Below the pieces are notes generated by a model. That model was not told where the DNA came from and did not search any database. It was given only the letters and a program-made list of their open reading frames with translations. Positions 55,936 to 64,000 of a stretch of DNA of 64,000 nt are shown piece after piece. The DNA is taken from NCBI GenBank assembly GCA_014058405.1, contig CP047423.1, positions 3,084,501 through 3,148,500 on the forward strand, in the 5' to 3' direction. The position numbers were made by a program, and so were the translations under genes. Positions within the stretch are counted from its first letter, which is position 1; each line of letters begins with the position of its first letter. This stretch comes from Candidatus Nitrospira kreftii. Lineage in GTDB: Bacteria > Nitrospirota > Nitrospiria > Nitrospirales > Nitrospiraceae.

Positions 55936-56019
55936 ATGGAAACCGATACCTTGATTTTCTTATCTGTGATTGTAGCACTTGGAGTTGGTGGCGTGATCGT
56001 GTACCTCAAGGGAAGATAG
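55936..56019 (+). CDS. 27-residue membrane peptide
   Basis: Polar METDTL, one membrane helix (IFLSVIVALGVGGVIVY) and a basic end LKGR. aaggaga precedes the ATG. Structure resembles small membrane complex subunits; partner unknown. Confidence 0.5.
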   Translation: METDTLIFLSVIVALGVGGVIVYLKGR

Positions 56020-56668
56020 CGCCGACCGATTGATCCCGTTTATATATGATTCCTCCCCTCTTCCGATTGAGGTCATCAGACCAGTGGGTGCGTAGCTCCA
56101 GTAACCAGCAGCGCACCACAGAGACGCATAGCTCTCACGACACTCACATCAATTGAACCTCAGAACCTCTGAGGCATTGCGTCCGCGCGCGCAGAACACT
56201 ACGACAGCTTCAACTTCTTGGAGGTCTGCACCTGCCACTGCCTGTCGCGCTGCTACGATCACTAGTCGGCAATATGCATGAAGTGAGGCGTGAAGCAGGC
56301 GACCCCGATTGACCGGGCGACTCGGTGTTTCAAATGGTTTCTCCGTTCCTCGCAATGTCTCAGGCTCTTAGGCAGTTTCTCCTGTTTTCAGTGATTCCAA
56401 TGGGTCTTACCTATTGGAGGAATTTTTAGCACACATTTAGCACACCCTTCAGCACGCGGAGCTTAGGATCCGCAGTCCTTCCTTCGGAGCAACACGAATG
56501 TCCTGTGAGCTGAACCCTCCTGATTCAGTCAACCTCAAGATCTCGACGAGGAAACCGGTAAGGGCGTACTCCGATAGGCTTTGTGCTTTGCAAAAGACCA
56601 CTCCGGAGACCTAGTCAAGGCGCAGGAGATTTGCTAGGATCCTCACACTCTCTTGCCATAGAGCCTTT
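56020..56668. repeat. intergenic region with a tRNA-like fragment and short direct repeats
   Basis: Bases 56298-56330 resemble the 3' half of the tRNA-Thr at 58973-59048 in the same orientation (ggcgaccc, gattga, cgggcgac shared). tagcacac is repeated near 56430 and 56441. The tRNA-like piece is degenerate. No gene in the 649 bases is convincing. Confidence 0.4.
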
Positions 56669-58573
56669 ATGACTACCCAGCGTTCTATCCTGGTATCATT
56701 GCACGATTACCTGTTTGGAATCGGTTGTGTCCTGATTGCAGCCGTTGTGCGGGTCGTGTTGTTGCCGTGGGTGGGGCTCGATGTTCCCTTTATTACATTC
56801 TTTGTGGCGGTCTCGGCAACCGCTTGGTACAGGGGATTAGGTCCCGCACTGTTCGCCTCCTTGCTATCCGCCCTGCTGGCCGTGTACCTGTTTCTTCCGC
56901 CTCTGTGGTCTTTGCAAGGTTCTCACCATCTTATCCCGGCTACGCTGTTCTGCGCCGAAGCCATGGCCTTGGCCTATCTCACCGATCTTCTGCATCAACA
57001 TCAGCGAGAGTTAGGCGAAAGTGAGGAGCGGTTCCGTACGTTAGCTGACAGTGCACCCGCTCTCATTTGGGTGAACGGACTAGAAGGATGCCAATACGTC
57101 AATCGGGGATACCTTGAATTTCTCGGCGTCGACATTTCGGACATTCAAGGATATGACTGGGTGCAATTTGTGCATCCCGACGATCGAGAGCAATACATCG
57201 CCGCGTATCAGTATGCGGTGGGACAGCAGGAGACCTTTCATGCAGAGTTCCGCTTCCGACGTCACGACGGCGTCTACCGGTGGATGCGCTCTGTGGGCAA
57301 GCCACGATACACCACGGACGGCTCCTGGGTGGGGTATGCAGGCCTCACGAGTGACATTACGGAGCAGAGAGAGATGCAGTTGAATCTACAATCATTTACG
57401 GAAGAATTGGAGCGGCAAGTTGATACCCGTACGGCGGATCTCGTGGACTCACAGCGACGGCTGCGCGAGCTCGCGACGGAACTGAATCTGGCCGAGCAGC
57501 GTGAGCGGAAACGACTCGCCACCGAGCTGCATGATCATCTGCAACAGATATTAGTCGTGGGAAAGATGGCGATCGGGCAGGGTAAGCGCGCTGCGACAGG
57601 CGTGCCTCAATGTGAACAGGCCCTCCAGAAGGTCGATGATCTCTTATCGGATGCCCTGGCCTACAGTCGGACGCTGGTGGCTGAGCTGAGTCCATCTGTG
57701 CTACATGAGTTTGGGCTGCCGGCTGCCCTCCGGTGGTTAGGGGAGCAGATGAAACGGTTCGAGCTCACCGTCACGGTTCAGATTCAGACTCCAGAGGAGT
57801 TGCGACTCTCAGAGAACCAGGCCATTCTCCTGTTTCAGTCTACCCGGGAGCTACTCATTAATACCGCGAAGCATGCGGAGACGAAGGAAGCGATCATTAG
57901 AGTGACGCAGGAGGATGGAACGCTCCGTCTCATAGTACAAGACCAGGGCATTGGATTCGACCCGACGGTCGCGCAGCAATCAGGATCAACCAAGTTCGGC
58001 CTGTTGAGCATTCGGGAGCGCATGTATGCCATGGGCGGGCGCTGGGAGATTCACTCCGCCAGTGGAAAGGGAACCACGGCAATCCTCTCACTTCCGTATG
58101 AGTCCGTGTCCGGGCCGGTGGAGAAGGGGATCGTCGCCTCATCGAATGCCGGGATCGTCATGAATGGGCACCCCGTACAGGCAGGTGCAATCTGTCGCAT
58201 CCTGCTCGTCGACGATCATGTCATGGTTCGGCAGGGCTTGAAATCTCTCCTGGATGCCTATCCTGACCTCCAGGTGGTGGGAGAAGCAGACAATGGCCAG
58301 GATGCGGTTGACCTGGCAGCACGACTGCAACCCTCCATCATCCTCATGGACATCAATATGCCGAAGATGAATGGCATCGAGGCGACGACACGCATCAAAA
58401 CCCGGTGGCCTCAGATCCTGGTAATTGGGCTATCAGTCAATGCCTCGGAGGACAACGCCGGCGCGATGAAGCAGGCCGGGGCGACGCGGATCATGACGAA
58501 AGAGGCGGCCGTCGATGAGCTGTATGGAGCCATTCAAGAGGCGCTAAAAGTGTCAGTCAGCGCGTCATCCTAA
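56669..58573 (+). CDS. hybrid histidine kinase with PAS and receiver domains
   Basis: A 634-residue membrane sensor. Residues 10-105 are a DUF4118/KdpD-like four-helix module. A PAS domain follows (ERFRTLADSAPALIWVN; YRWMRSVGKPRY), then a HisKA_3 dimerisation domain with the phosphoacceptor in RKRLATELHDHLQQIL, a HATPase_c domain (LLINTAKHAETKEA; VQDQGIGFD; GLLSIRERMYAMGG), and a C-terminal receiver (LLVDDHVMVRQG; ILMDINMPKMNG). No DNA-binding domain is attached, so a separate regulator (perhaps the one at 51634) would be needed. Confidence 0.9.
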   Translation: MTTQRSILVSLHDYLFGIGCVLIAAVVRVVLLPWVGLDVPFITFFVAVSATAWYRGLGPALFASLLSALLAVYLFLPPLWSLQGSHHLIPATLFCAEAMALAYLTDLLHQHQRELGESEERFRTLADSAPALIWVNGLEGCQYVNRGYLEFLGVDISDIQGYDWVQFVHPDDREQYIAAYQYAVGQQETFHAEFRFRRHDGVYRWMRSVGKPRYTTDGSWVGYAGLTSDITEQREMQLNLQSFTEELERQVDTRTADLVDSQRRLRELATELNLAEQRERKRLATELHDHLQQILVVGKMAIGQGKRAATGVPQCEQALQKVDDLLSDALAYSRTLVAELSPSVLHEFGLPAALRWLGEQMKRFELTVTVQIQTPEELRLSENQAILLFQSTRELLINTAKHAETKEAIIRVTQEDGTLRLIVQDQGIGFDPTVAQQSGSTKFGLLSIRERMYAMGGRWEIHSASGKGTTAILSLPYESVSGPVEKGIVASSNAGIVMNGHPVQAGAICRILLVDDHVMVRQGLKSLLDAYPDLQVVGEADNGQDAVDLAARLQPSIILMDINMPKMNGIEATTRIKTRWPQILVIGLSVNASEDNAGAMKQAGATRIMTKEAAVDELYGAIQEALKVSVSASS

Positions 58574-58972
58574 CAGTGGACATTCCCTCACAACTTTTCA
58601 ACGGTAGTCTCACACTCGTTCCCATTCCTTCACGATTCTTGACCAACGGGACTGGGGTCTTTTTGTATGGTTAACAGAATAAGGGGCGCCGCTCTGTCTA
58701 TCATCATCCGAAATGTCTGCTGGAAGGGGAGATGTGCTGGAGCGAGTGGTCACTTCGTGAGAAACCAGCGGTTTATACATTTTTCAATGTGTTGTTACCA
58801 TAAGCCTATGCCATGAATGATTTCCCCGTTTCTCATGTGAATATCAGGAGTTGGACGCGTTCGCGTAGTTCTACTCGTTGCGATGGCTATCGTTAGTTCG
58901 AATTACTTTTAGCCAAAAATCACCACAATCACAGGTTCAGACTGGTGAGGCTTGTATAAGTTGTTGAAAGAA
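58574..58972. other. intergenic region
   Basis: Nothing recognisable in 399 bases between the hybrid kinase and the 3' end of tRNA-Thr. Confidence 0.4.
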
Positions 58973-59048
58973 TGGAGCCGGCGACCCGGATTGAACGGGC
59001 GACCTGCGGTTTACGAAACCGCTGCTCTACCAACTGAGCTACGCCGGC
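58973..59048 (-). tRNA. tRNA-Thr (anticodon CGT)
   Basis: A 76-base cloverleaf: acceptor GCCGGCG/CGCCGGC, D arm GCTC..GAGC, anticodon stem GCGGT/ACCGC with loop TTCGTAA (anticodon CGT), T arm CCCG..CGGG with TTCAATC, discriminator T, and encoded CCA. It reads ACG threonine codons. Confidence 0.95.
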
Positions 59049-59147
59049 ATCTTGGTGAAATAGAATGAAGTTGTGAGGCACCAGTGGGTGGCATGATAAC
59101 GGCCATCGGCGAGCCTGTCAATGAAGTGAAGCGCCGCCCCCTCCATG

Positions 59148-61178
59148 CTAGGGCCCAATAAGGATAGGGCTTTTAGCCGGACCGGTTGAATCAGCAGAAG
59201 GCTCTTCCAGTATTTTCTGTGTCTGAACTGGCTTTGGATTATTCCCTTTGGCGATCGGATGAATACGGATCATCGCGCCACGTCCTATGGGAGGGGCGCA
59301 AAGCGGGTCTTGCTTGTTCTCGAATTGCTCACGAGCGGCGCGCACCACCTGACCTCGAGCATAGAGGCAGAGTTCACCTGCCACGACCATCCCATCTCGA
59401 TCCAGATCAGCAACCCCTTGCAGTCCTCTCAAGAGATAATAGGTAAACAAGCCGTGTTTCCCTCGGTCATAGACATTGGCTTCTTGCAAACTTGGATTTC
59501 CAACCATCCACATCTCCACATCTTTCCGTTGTTCATCCGCCCCAGATGGCCAATCAGGCGAGGGCATGGTTCTCACATCGGCACCTGGAGACGGATCCAG
59601 CGAAGCGTCCAACATAAAGATCGCTCTCTGAATGGGGAGCTGAGAGACCAACTGCTGCAATCTTCTCAGGGGATACAGATGCTCTGGGTCGAACAGCGTT
59701 CCGTCATAGGGGACAAGCAAGACCTCCCCGGTACTACTGTCCACGACCGCTCGACCTGAAAAATAGACGTACAGCACGGTCTCCGCATCCGCTCGCTTGC
59801 GCAGCCAGTGCTTGAACGTCTCGTCGAACTCTTGTTGTACACCTTGACGATCGAGCAGGATACGCATCCGCTCGCGTGGTATGCTGCCGATGGCATGCAG
59901 ATACTCCGCCATGACCGCCGCATCGTGGCTCGCATACTTCATGACCGGCACCTGTTCATCCTGATACGTTCCCACTCCAATGGCGATAATGACGGCCCTT
60001 GGCTGCTTCCCTGTCTTCAATGCCGCCGGCATCTGGTCAACGTCCGGCAACGAGGCTAGATCGCCACGCTTGGGTTTGATCCCCAGGCTGAATATCTTGG
60101 GCGGCGGAACGGTTGCCATCGGACTGGCTGACCGCAAATTCAATGTCAGTTCACCAGGAAGAGTCTCTTCCGTCACGGTCACTCGTTTCGTCACGGAAAG
60201 ACGTTTGATTTCTCCTGGCCGAATGGAACCCACGACGATGTCTGGCGGGAATACATGAGCTAATCCTGCTTTCCCTTGGACCAGGATCACCACGTCCTTG
60301 GCTTCCGCAATCCCTTCGTTCATCACCTCGAGGTGGATCGTGACTGATTCATCCGGTTCAAGCACCCGATCACGACTTTCATCTCGTATGATGGCCCGAA
60401 AACTGAGATGGGTTGGTTCAACCCCTCGGGCCGTAGGAGCCAGAGGTTCTTCCCTCGTTTCTTGCTCCACAGGAGGAGACGATTCAACAGTCCTTTCAGA
60501 CGGTGGTGTGGGATGGGAGGCCAGCGGAACCCACGCGTCCCGCTGGGCCGCGTATTCTCGAATCTTCACGGATTGGACCATGTGCTGAACCAGCTCGTCG
60601 GTCGCTGAACCGATGGCGTCCTGTACGAGGGCATCCAACCCCGTCACGTCACAGGATTGATCAGCCACCACCACCGTCCCGTGATGTGTGCCTTCAAGTT
60701 TTTTGCTGAATAGCATGGTGCCATCTCGAGCTAAAAATGCCATTTCAAGCCCGACCGTGGCGGTCGCTGGATAGGTTCCCGGTCGTTGCGTTGGGACCTC
60801 TAGATCAATCCGCCTCAGACCAACGCCCACTTCGATCACGCCGTCCGATGCGAGAAGGTCTTCCGAGTGGTTTTGTGCCGTCACACCGGTAAAGACTTGT
60901 GCCAGCTTGGTGGGGACGGAACCAAGAAGGATATCGGCCATGGGCATGGCCACCGTCTCGTGACAGGCATTCTGGTAAGAAAGTTCCGCCGTCGTTCCGC
61001 TCGGTGCAAACCAGATGGTCGGCGTGAGGGAGAGAGGTTCTAGATTGGTCGGCTGCGTGTCCCGATGCACCATGGAACAGCTCGCCATCGAAACGAGCAC
61101 CAATGCAAACGCCAAACCCAAAATGAGGGACCGACACGCGAAAAGGTCCAGACGGTGTACTGCGAGTTCTCGTCTCAC
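59148..61178 (-). CDS. lipoprotein with N-terminal domain and inactive caspase-like (C14) domain
   Basis: A 676-residue exported protein with a lipobox (SMASC). The N-terminal half holds a LptE/curli-type or LPP20-like part (AMPMADILLGSVPTKL) and a CARDB-like beta domain (DESVTIHLEVMNEGIAEAKDVV split: VTIHLEVMNEG; EAKDVVILVQG). The C-terminal half is a caspase-like fold: AVIIAIGVGTYQDEQVP, YASHDAAVMAEYL, VLYVYFSGRAV, RAIFMLDASLD and HGLFTYYLLRGL. The catalytic His (usual SGHG) is Arg and the Cys (usual DAC) is Ser, so peptidase activity is unlikely. GTG 61178 is favoured because longer frames reach into ubiA. Confidence 0.75.
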   Translation of the reverse strand: MRRELAVHRLDLFACRSLILGLAFALVLVSMASCSMVHRDTQPTNLEPLSLTPTIWFAPSGTTAELSYQNACHETVAMPMADILLGSVPTKLAQVFTGVTAQNHSEDLLASDGVIEVGVGLRRIDLEVPTQRPGTYPATATVGLEMAFLARDGTMLFSKKLEGTHHGTVVVADQSCDVTGLDALVQDAIGSATDELVQHMVQSVKIREYAAQRDAWVPLASHPTPPSERTVESSPPVEQETREEPLAPTARGVEPTHLSFRAIIRDESRDRVLEPDESVTIHLEVMNEGIAEAKDVVILVQGKAGLAHVFPPDIVVGSIRPGEIKRLSVTKRVTVTEETLPGELTLNLRSASPMATVPPPKIFSLGIKPKRGDLASLPDVDQMPAALKTGKQPRAVIIAIGVGTYQDEQVPVMKYASHDAAVMAEYLHAIGSIPRERMRILLDRQGVQQEFDETFKHWLRKRADAETVLYVYFSGRAVVDSSTGEVLLVPYDGTLFDPEHLYPLRRLQQLVSQLPIQRAIFMLDASLDPSPGADVRTMPSPDWPSGADEQRKDVEMWMVGNPSLQEANVYDRGKHGLFTYYLLRGLQGVADLDRDGMVVAGELCLYARGQVVRAAREQFENKQDPLCAPPIGRGAMIRIHPIAKGNNPKPVQTQKILEEPSADSTGPAKSPILIGP

Positions 61179-61262
61179 GTGGTGGTTATACCGAATTCCC
61201 TGATGCGTCACAACCACTGAAGGCGCATTGACAGCCCTTTTCCCCTCCGTTAAGGTCGGGCC

Positions 61263-62156
61263 ATGTCGACTCCGACTGAGTCCGCTTCTACCGTCACGGC
61301 AGGAATACCCTGGTCCGCACTTGCGCGCTTGATCCGCCTGCAAAATCAAACGGGCACCTACTTGCTGCTTCTCCCCACGCTGTGGGCCCTGGTGCTGGCC
61401 GCTCGCGGCATTCCACCGCCTCATCTGCTTGCCATATTTCTTGGCGGATCGTTCTTGATGAGGAGCGCTGGGGTGATCATGAACGACTTAGCCGATCAAA
61501 GATTCGATCGGCAAGTCACTAGGACGAAAACTCGGCCCTTGGCCTCAGGTGAATTATCCCAACGCCAAGCAGTGCTACTGCTCAGTGCCTTACTGGTGTT
61601 AGCCGCATGCCTCCTGCTTCTGCTTCCGCCCATCGTGACCTGGCTCGCTCCAATTGCGCTCTTGCTTGCAGCCCTTTACCCCTACTCGAAACGATGGATC
61701 CATATTCCACAGGCCATGCTCGGCATTGCCTTCGGCTGGGGAACCATCATGGCTTGGGCCGCGGTGCAAGGGCAGTTAGACGCACAAGTCTGGTGCCTCT
61801 TTGGAGCGACAGCCGCCTGGGCCGTCGCGTACGATACGATTTACGCGGTCCAGGATCAAGAGGATGACCGACACATCGGAGTCAAGTCCGCCGCTCTCTA
61901 CTTTGGGCCGTTCATTCACCAAGGGGTGGGCATGGCATTTAGTGTGATGGTAGCGTTCCTGACCGCTGTAGGGTGGCTTGCTCAGTTAGGATGGCCGTAT
62001 TATGTGGCCCTCCTGGGTGTGGTCGCGTTCTTCTTGTTCCAAATCCGTCAGCTACGCGGAACGATCACACCGATTCAGGCCTTCAAGATGTTCCGCGCGC
62101 ATGTCGGGGTCGGGATCACTCTACTTATTGGACTTCTTGGAGGTTTGCTGATTTAA
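61263..62156 (+). CDS. ubiA: UbiA-family 4-hydroxybenzoate polyprenyltransferase
   Basis: An intramembrane prenyltransferase. The 297-residue protein has about eight helices, the first Asp motif NDLADQRFDRQV and the second DQEDDRHIGVKS, both magnesium-diphosphate sites. In Nitrospira, which uses menaquinone, UbiA members also act in the futalosine route, so ubiquinone is not certain. It overlaps the end of the convergent cytochrome gene by four bases. Confidence 0.85.
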   Translation: MSTPTESASTVTAGIPWSALARLIRLQNQTGTYLLLLPTLWALVLAARGIPPPHLLAIFLGGSFLMRSAGVIMNDLADQRFDRQVTRTKTRPLASGELSQRQAVLLLSALLVLAACLLLLLPPIVTWLAPIALLLAALYPYSKRWIHIPQAMLGIAFGWGTIMAWAAVQGQLDAQVWCLFGATAAWAVAYDTIYAVQDQEDDRHIGVKSAALYFGPFIHQGVGMAFSVMVAFLTAVGWLAQLGWPYYVALLGVVAFFLFQIRQLRGTITPIQAFKMFRAHVGVGITLLIGLLGGLLI

Positions 62157-63178
62157 GGGTTCTCAACAGGCTTCTCTTCGACTGGCTCAGCTTTCGGTGC
62201 CCGCAAGGTAGCCACATACATCGTCACAGCCTTTGCGTCTGCATCACTCAATCCTAATGCCGGCATACGTGTGGCTGAATCCATTGCCTGTGGATTCTTG
62301 AGCCAGCGGTAGATCCAGGTGGCATTCAGCCGAAATCCAGCTCGATCTAAAGCAGGCCCAATCTTGCCACCCTCGTCGGCAAGACTATGGCAGCCGTTGC
62401 AACCGTATTTATTCTCGTACAGTCGTTTGCCGCGCTCAATCAATGCGGCGGTCTCTGCAGGTTTAACCGTTAAATCCGGCCTCGGAATACTGACTCCCCT
62501 TCCCGATCTGGTCGAGAAGTTATTGAGGGCAACCTGAGCCGTATCCAGCTCTTTCTTGGCTTGACCCATGGCCTCCTGTTCGGCAGCATAGGCGGATTCA
62601 TCCACATCCACATCTTTATTCAGTTCTTCGCTTTTCCGCTCTGCTTCGTCGCTGGCCTTCTTTTCCGCCGCTTCATAGGCCTGCTTGGCTTGTTCAAACT
62701 TCGCTTGTGCGGATTTCAGCCCTTCATCAAGGGATGCCTTGCGCGCCTCCACATTGAACTCCATCTTCATGTCGTGAAGCGTCCGCACATACCCGACGAT
62801 TGCCCAGATTTCGTCCTCTGAAAGCGTATATTTGAACGTCGGCATAGTTGGAACCGCGAAGTCATCGTCGCCGATCTCATCACCGCCTTCCTCGCTCGTG
62901 TCCAGCATGTCACGCGAGATCGTATCGAAGAGTTCTTGGTCCGTAAACGTTCCCATCTCAGACTTATTGGACAAATCTTTCGGCTTTGGATCAGGCATCG
63001 CCGACCAGTTGAACCCCTGATTTTGCTTACCGCTTTCACCGTGACAATCACTGCAGTAATGTGTATAGAGTTCGTGACCACGCTTTTCCTGCTCGCTTGC
63101 GCAACCCCCAGTGAGCACTGCTGCGACCCCTATCACACCAACCATCAATCCGAAGAGACCCAACCTTGCCGCCTTCAT
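62153..63178 (-). CDS. diheme cytochrome c lipoprotein with central coiled coil
   Basis: A 341-residue protein with lipobox LTGGC. There are two cytochrome c domains: YCSDCHGESG near residue 44 and GCNGCHSLADEGG with a distal Met in MPALGLSDADAK. A charged coiled coil of about 90 residues (AKFEQAKQAYEAAEKKASDE and on) lies between them. Long diheme cytochromes of this type accompany nitrite oxidoreductase proteins in Nitrospira; here it adjoins an NxrC-like gene by a two-base gap. Confidence 0.85.
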   Translation of the reverse strand: MKAARLGLFGLMVGVIGVAAVLTGGCASEQEKRGHELYTHYCSDCHGESGKQNQGFNWSAMPDPKPKDLSNKSEMGTFTDQELFDTISRDMLDTSEEGGDEIGDDDFAVPTMPTFKYTLSEDEIWAIVGYVRTLHDMKMEFNVEARKASLDEGLKSAQAKFEQAKQAYEAAEKKASDEAERKSEELNKDVDVDESAYAAEQEAMGQAKKELDTAQVALNNFSTRSGRGVSIPRPDLTVKPAETAALIERGKRLYENKYGCNGCHSLADEGGKIGPALDRAGFRLNATWIYRWLKNPQAMDSATRMPALGLSDADAKAVTMYVATLRAPKAEPVEEKPVENP

Positions 63179-63180
63179 GC

Positions 63181-63987
63181 TCACTGCCCTTTCTTGAGTT
63201 TTCGGATCAGGACAAACTGAAATCCCAAGGCCAATACCGCAGCTATCGCCGCGTACATATAGCTCGAATAATCTGGCGGGGCATCGGCTCGGAAATACCA
63301 CCAGGAGGAAACGGCTTTTTGTGACCCTTTTTCCACCAACTCTCCCACGGCATCTTTGCGTCCGTCCCAGACCGCAAAGGCGATACTAATGAATTCTCCC
63401 GGCGTGATTTGAACATCCTCTTCAGGATGATCAGTCGAGAGGGTACGGGAAAAGACTATTTTCCAGCCTCCGTTTGAATAAGCTCCCTTCGCCTTCACAT
63501 CTTGATGCGTTTGAGGCTTTAATGTCCCGAAGCCTTTGGCGGTCATATCGACGGCTTTGTCCTCTTTATGTTTCCAAAACCAGATATTGACCGGACCACC
63601 TTCAACCTGGAGCATGGGTTGCCCGTGAGCAAAGTGCGCTTTTTTGTCTCCTACCATAAACTCGAATGCCGCCGCGTCGTCTGGATCCTCGCTGGGATCC
63701 TTATATTCGAGAAGAAAAGCAACCTGAGTGCCGTCGTGTAATGCTCGGACAGAGACGTCCTGGACGGTCACCTCTTGAATACGGTTCGGCCAATGAACCT
63801 GTGGCGACATGGGAAACGTCGCAGGCACTGCGCTGCTCCAAATTGCGGCATTGGGATCATCGACGGGCAACCCACCGGTGACAATCGTAGCCTTCACCGC
63901 TACGCTTTCCTGCGCAAAGCTGAGGGATGCCTCTGCGATAATCAGAGCTGCAATCGCAGCTAACGCACCCCGCAGAGCACGTTTCAT
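63181..63987 (-). CDS. ethylbenzene-dehydrogenase-gamma-like heme-binding protein (NxrC-like), near window edge
   Basis: A 268-residue protein with a signal peptide (SLSFA-QE), an EB_dh-type heme-binding beta domain (PMSPQVHWPNRIQEVTVQ; ALHDGTQVAFLLEYKDPSED; ISIAFAVWDGRKDAVGE) and a C-terminal helix (YMYAAIAAVLALGFQFVLI). It resembles NxrC, the putative gamma subunit of nitrite oxidoreductase, and DMSO-reductase-family gamma subunits. ATG 63987 is likely; a GTG at 63999 is possible and the ribosome binding site would fall outside the window. Confidence 0.8.
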   Translation of the reverse strand: MKRALRGALAAIAALIIAEASLSFAQESVAVKATIVTGGLPVDDPNAAIWSSAVPATFPMSPQVHWPNRIQEVTVQDVSVRALHDGTQVAFLLEYKDPSEDPDDAAAFEFMVGDKKAHFAHGQPMLQVEGGPVNIWFWKHKEDKAVDMTAKGFGTLKPQTHQDVKAKGAYSNGGWKIVFSRTLSTDHPEEDVQITPGEFISIAFAVWDGRKDAVGELVEKGSQKAVSSWWYFRADAPPDYSSYMYAAIAAVLALGFQFVLIRKLKKGQ

Positions 63988-64000
63988 GACGTGATTCACC

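Overview
The window carries the ammonia-oxidation core of a complete ammonia-oxidising (comammox) bacterium, most likely a Nitrospira. amoC, amoA and amoB lie together on the + strand (19157-22195). They are preceded by three tandem AmoD/AmoE-type proteins, copC and an enlarged copD. On the - strand follow cycB, cycA, haoB and haoA (24313-28537) and a complete System I cytochrome c maturation operon, ccmABCDEFGHI (28765-35734). This amo-hao-ccm arrangement is known from comammox Nitrospira. The surrounding genes (bacterial-style transport, an ethylbenzene-dehydrogenase-like heme protein, long diheme cytochromes, many small Nitrospira-style hypotheticals) fit that background and argue against a betaproteobacterial ammonia oxidiser. 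The nitrite oxidoreductase catalytic genes are not in the window, so the genus is an inference.

Left part (1-14.0 kb): iron and redox handling. It starts inside an Fbp-type ABC permease, followed by its ATPase and an ExbB-ExbD-TonB operon. A second block is a divergent pair of transcription units around a promoter overlapped by a Fur-box-like sequence (6014-6055). One side has ApbE (FMN transferase) and a lipoprotein. The other has a small zinc-ribbon protein, a porin, a lipoprotein, an FMN-binding-domain protein with the flavinylation motif and a histidine-bearing 4-TM membrane protein. This looks like an iron-regulated, covalently flavinylated extracytoplasmic electron-transfer module. After it come an HD-GYP protein, a MauG/CcpA-like diheme peroxidase and two complementary bacterioferritin subunits, one with the heme Met and one with most ferroxidase residues.

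Middle (14.1-35.7 kb): the nitrification locus. AMO oxidises ammonia to hydroxylamine in the membrane. HAO with cytochromes c554 and cM552 oxidises it further and feeds electrons to quinone. CopC, CopD and the AmoD-like proteins would handle copper for AMO. The ccm operon supplies heme attachment for the many c-type hemes (eight in HaoA, four each in CycA and CycB). haoA has its own near-consensus promoter, amoC is separated from amoA by a stem-loop, and amoB ends in a strong terminator.

Right part (35.9-64.0 kb): an accessory region of small stress-type and hypothetical proteins (DUF1269-like, CZB, CsbD-like, coiled-coil, a cysteine-repeat protein, two ~28-residue membrane peptides), an intact IS3-family element next to a beheaded sulfatase-like gene, a ferredoxin, a cupredoxin-like protein with a decayed partial copy 1.7 kb away, a glycogen synthase, a MarR-like regulator, an OmpA-like protein, a NarL-type response regulator, an RRM protein, a hybrid histidine kinase, tRNA-Thr(CGT), a lipoprotein with an apparently inactive caspase fold, UbiA, a diheme cytochrome lipoprotein and an NxrC-like heme-binding protein at the right edge.
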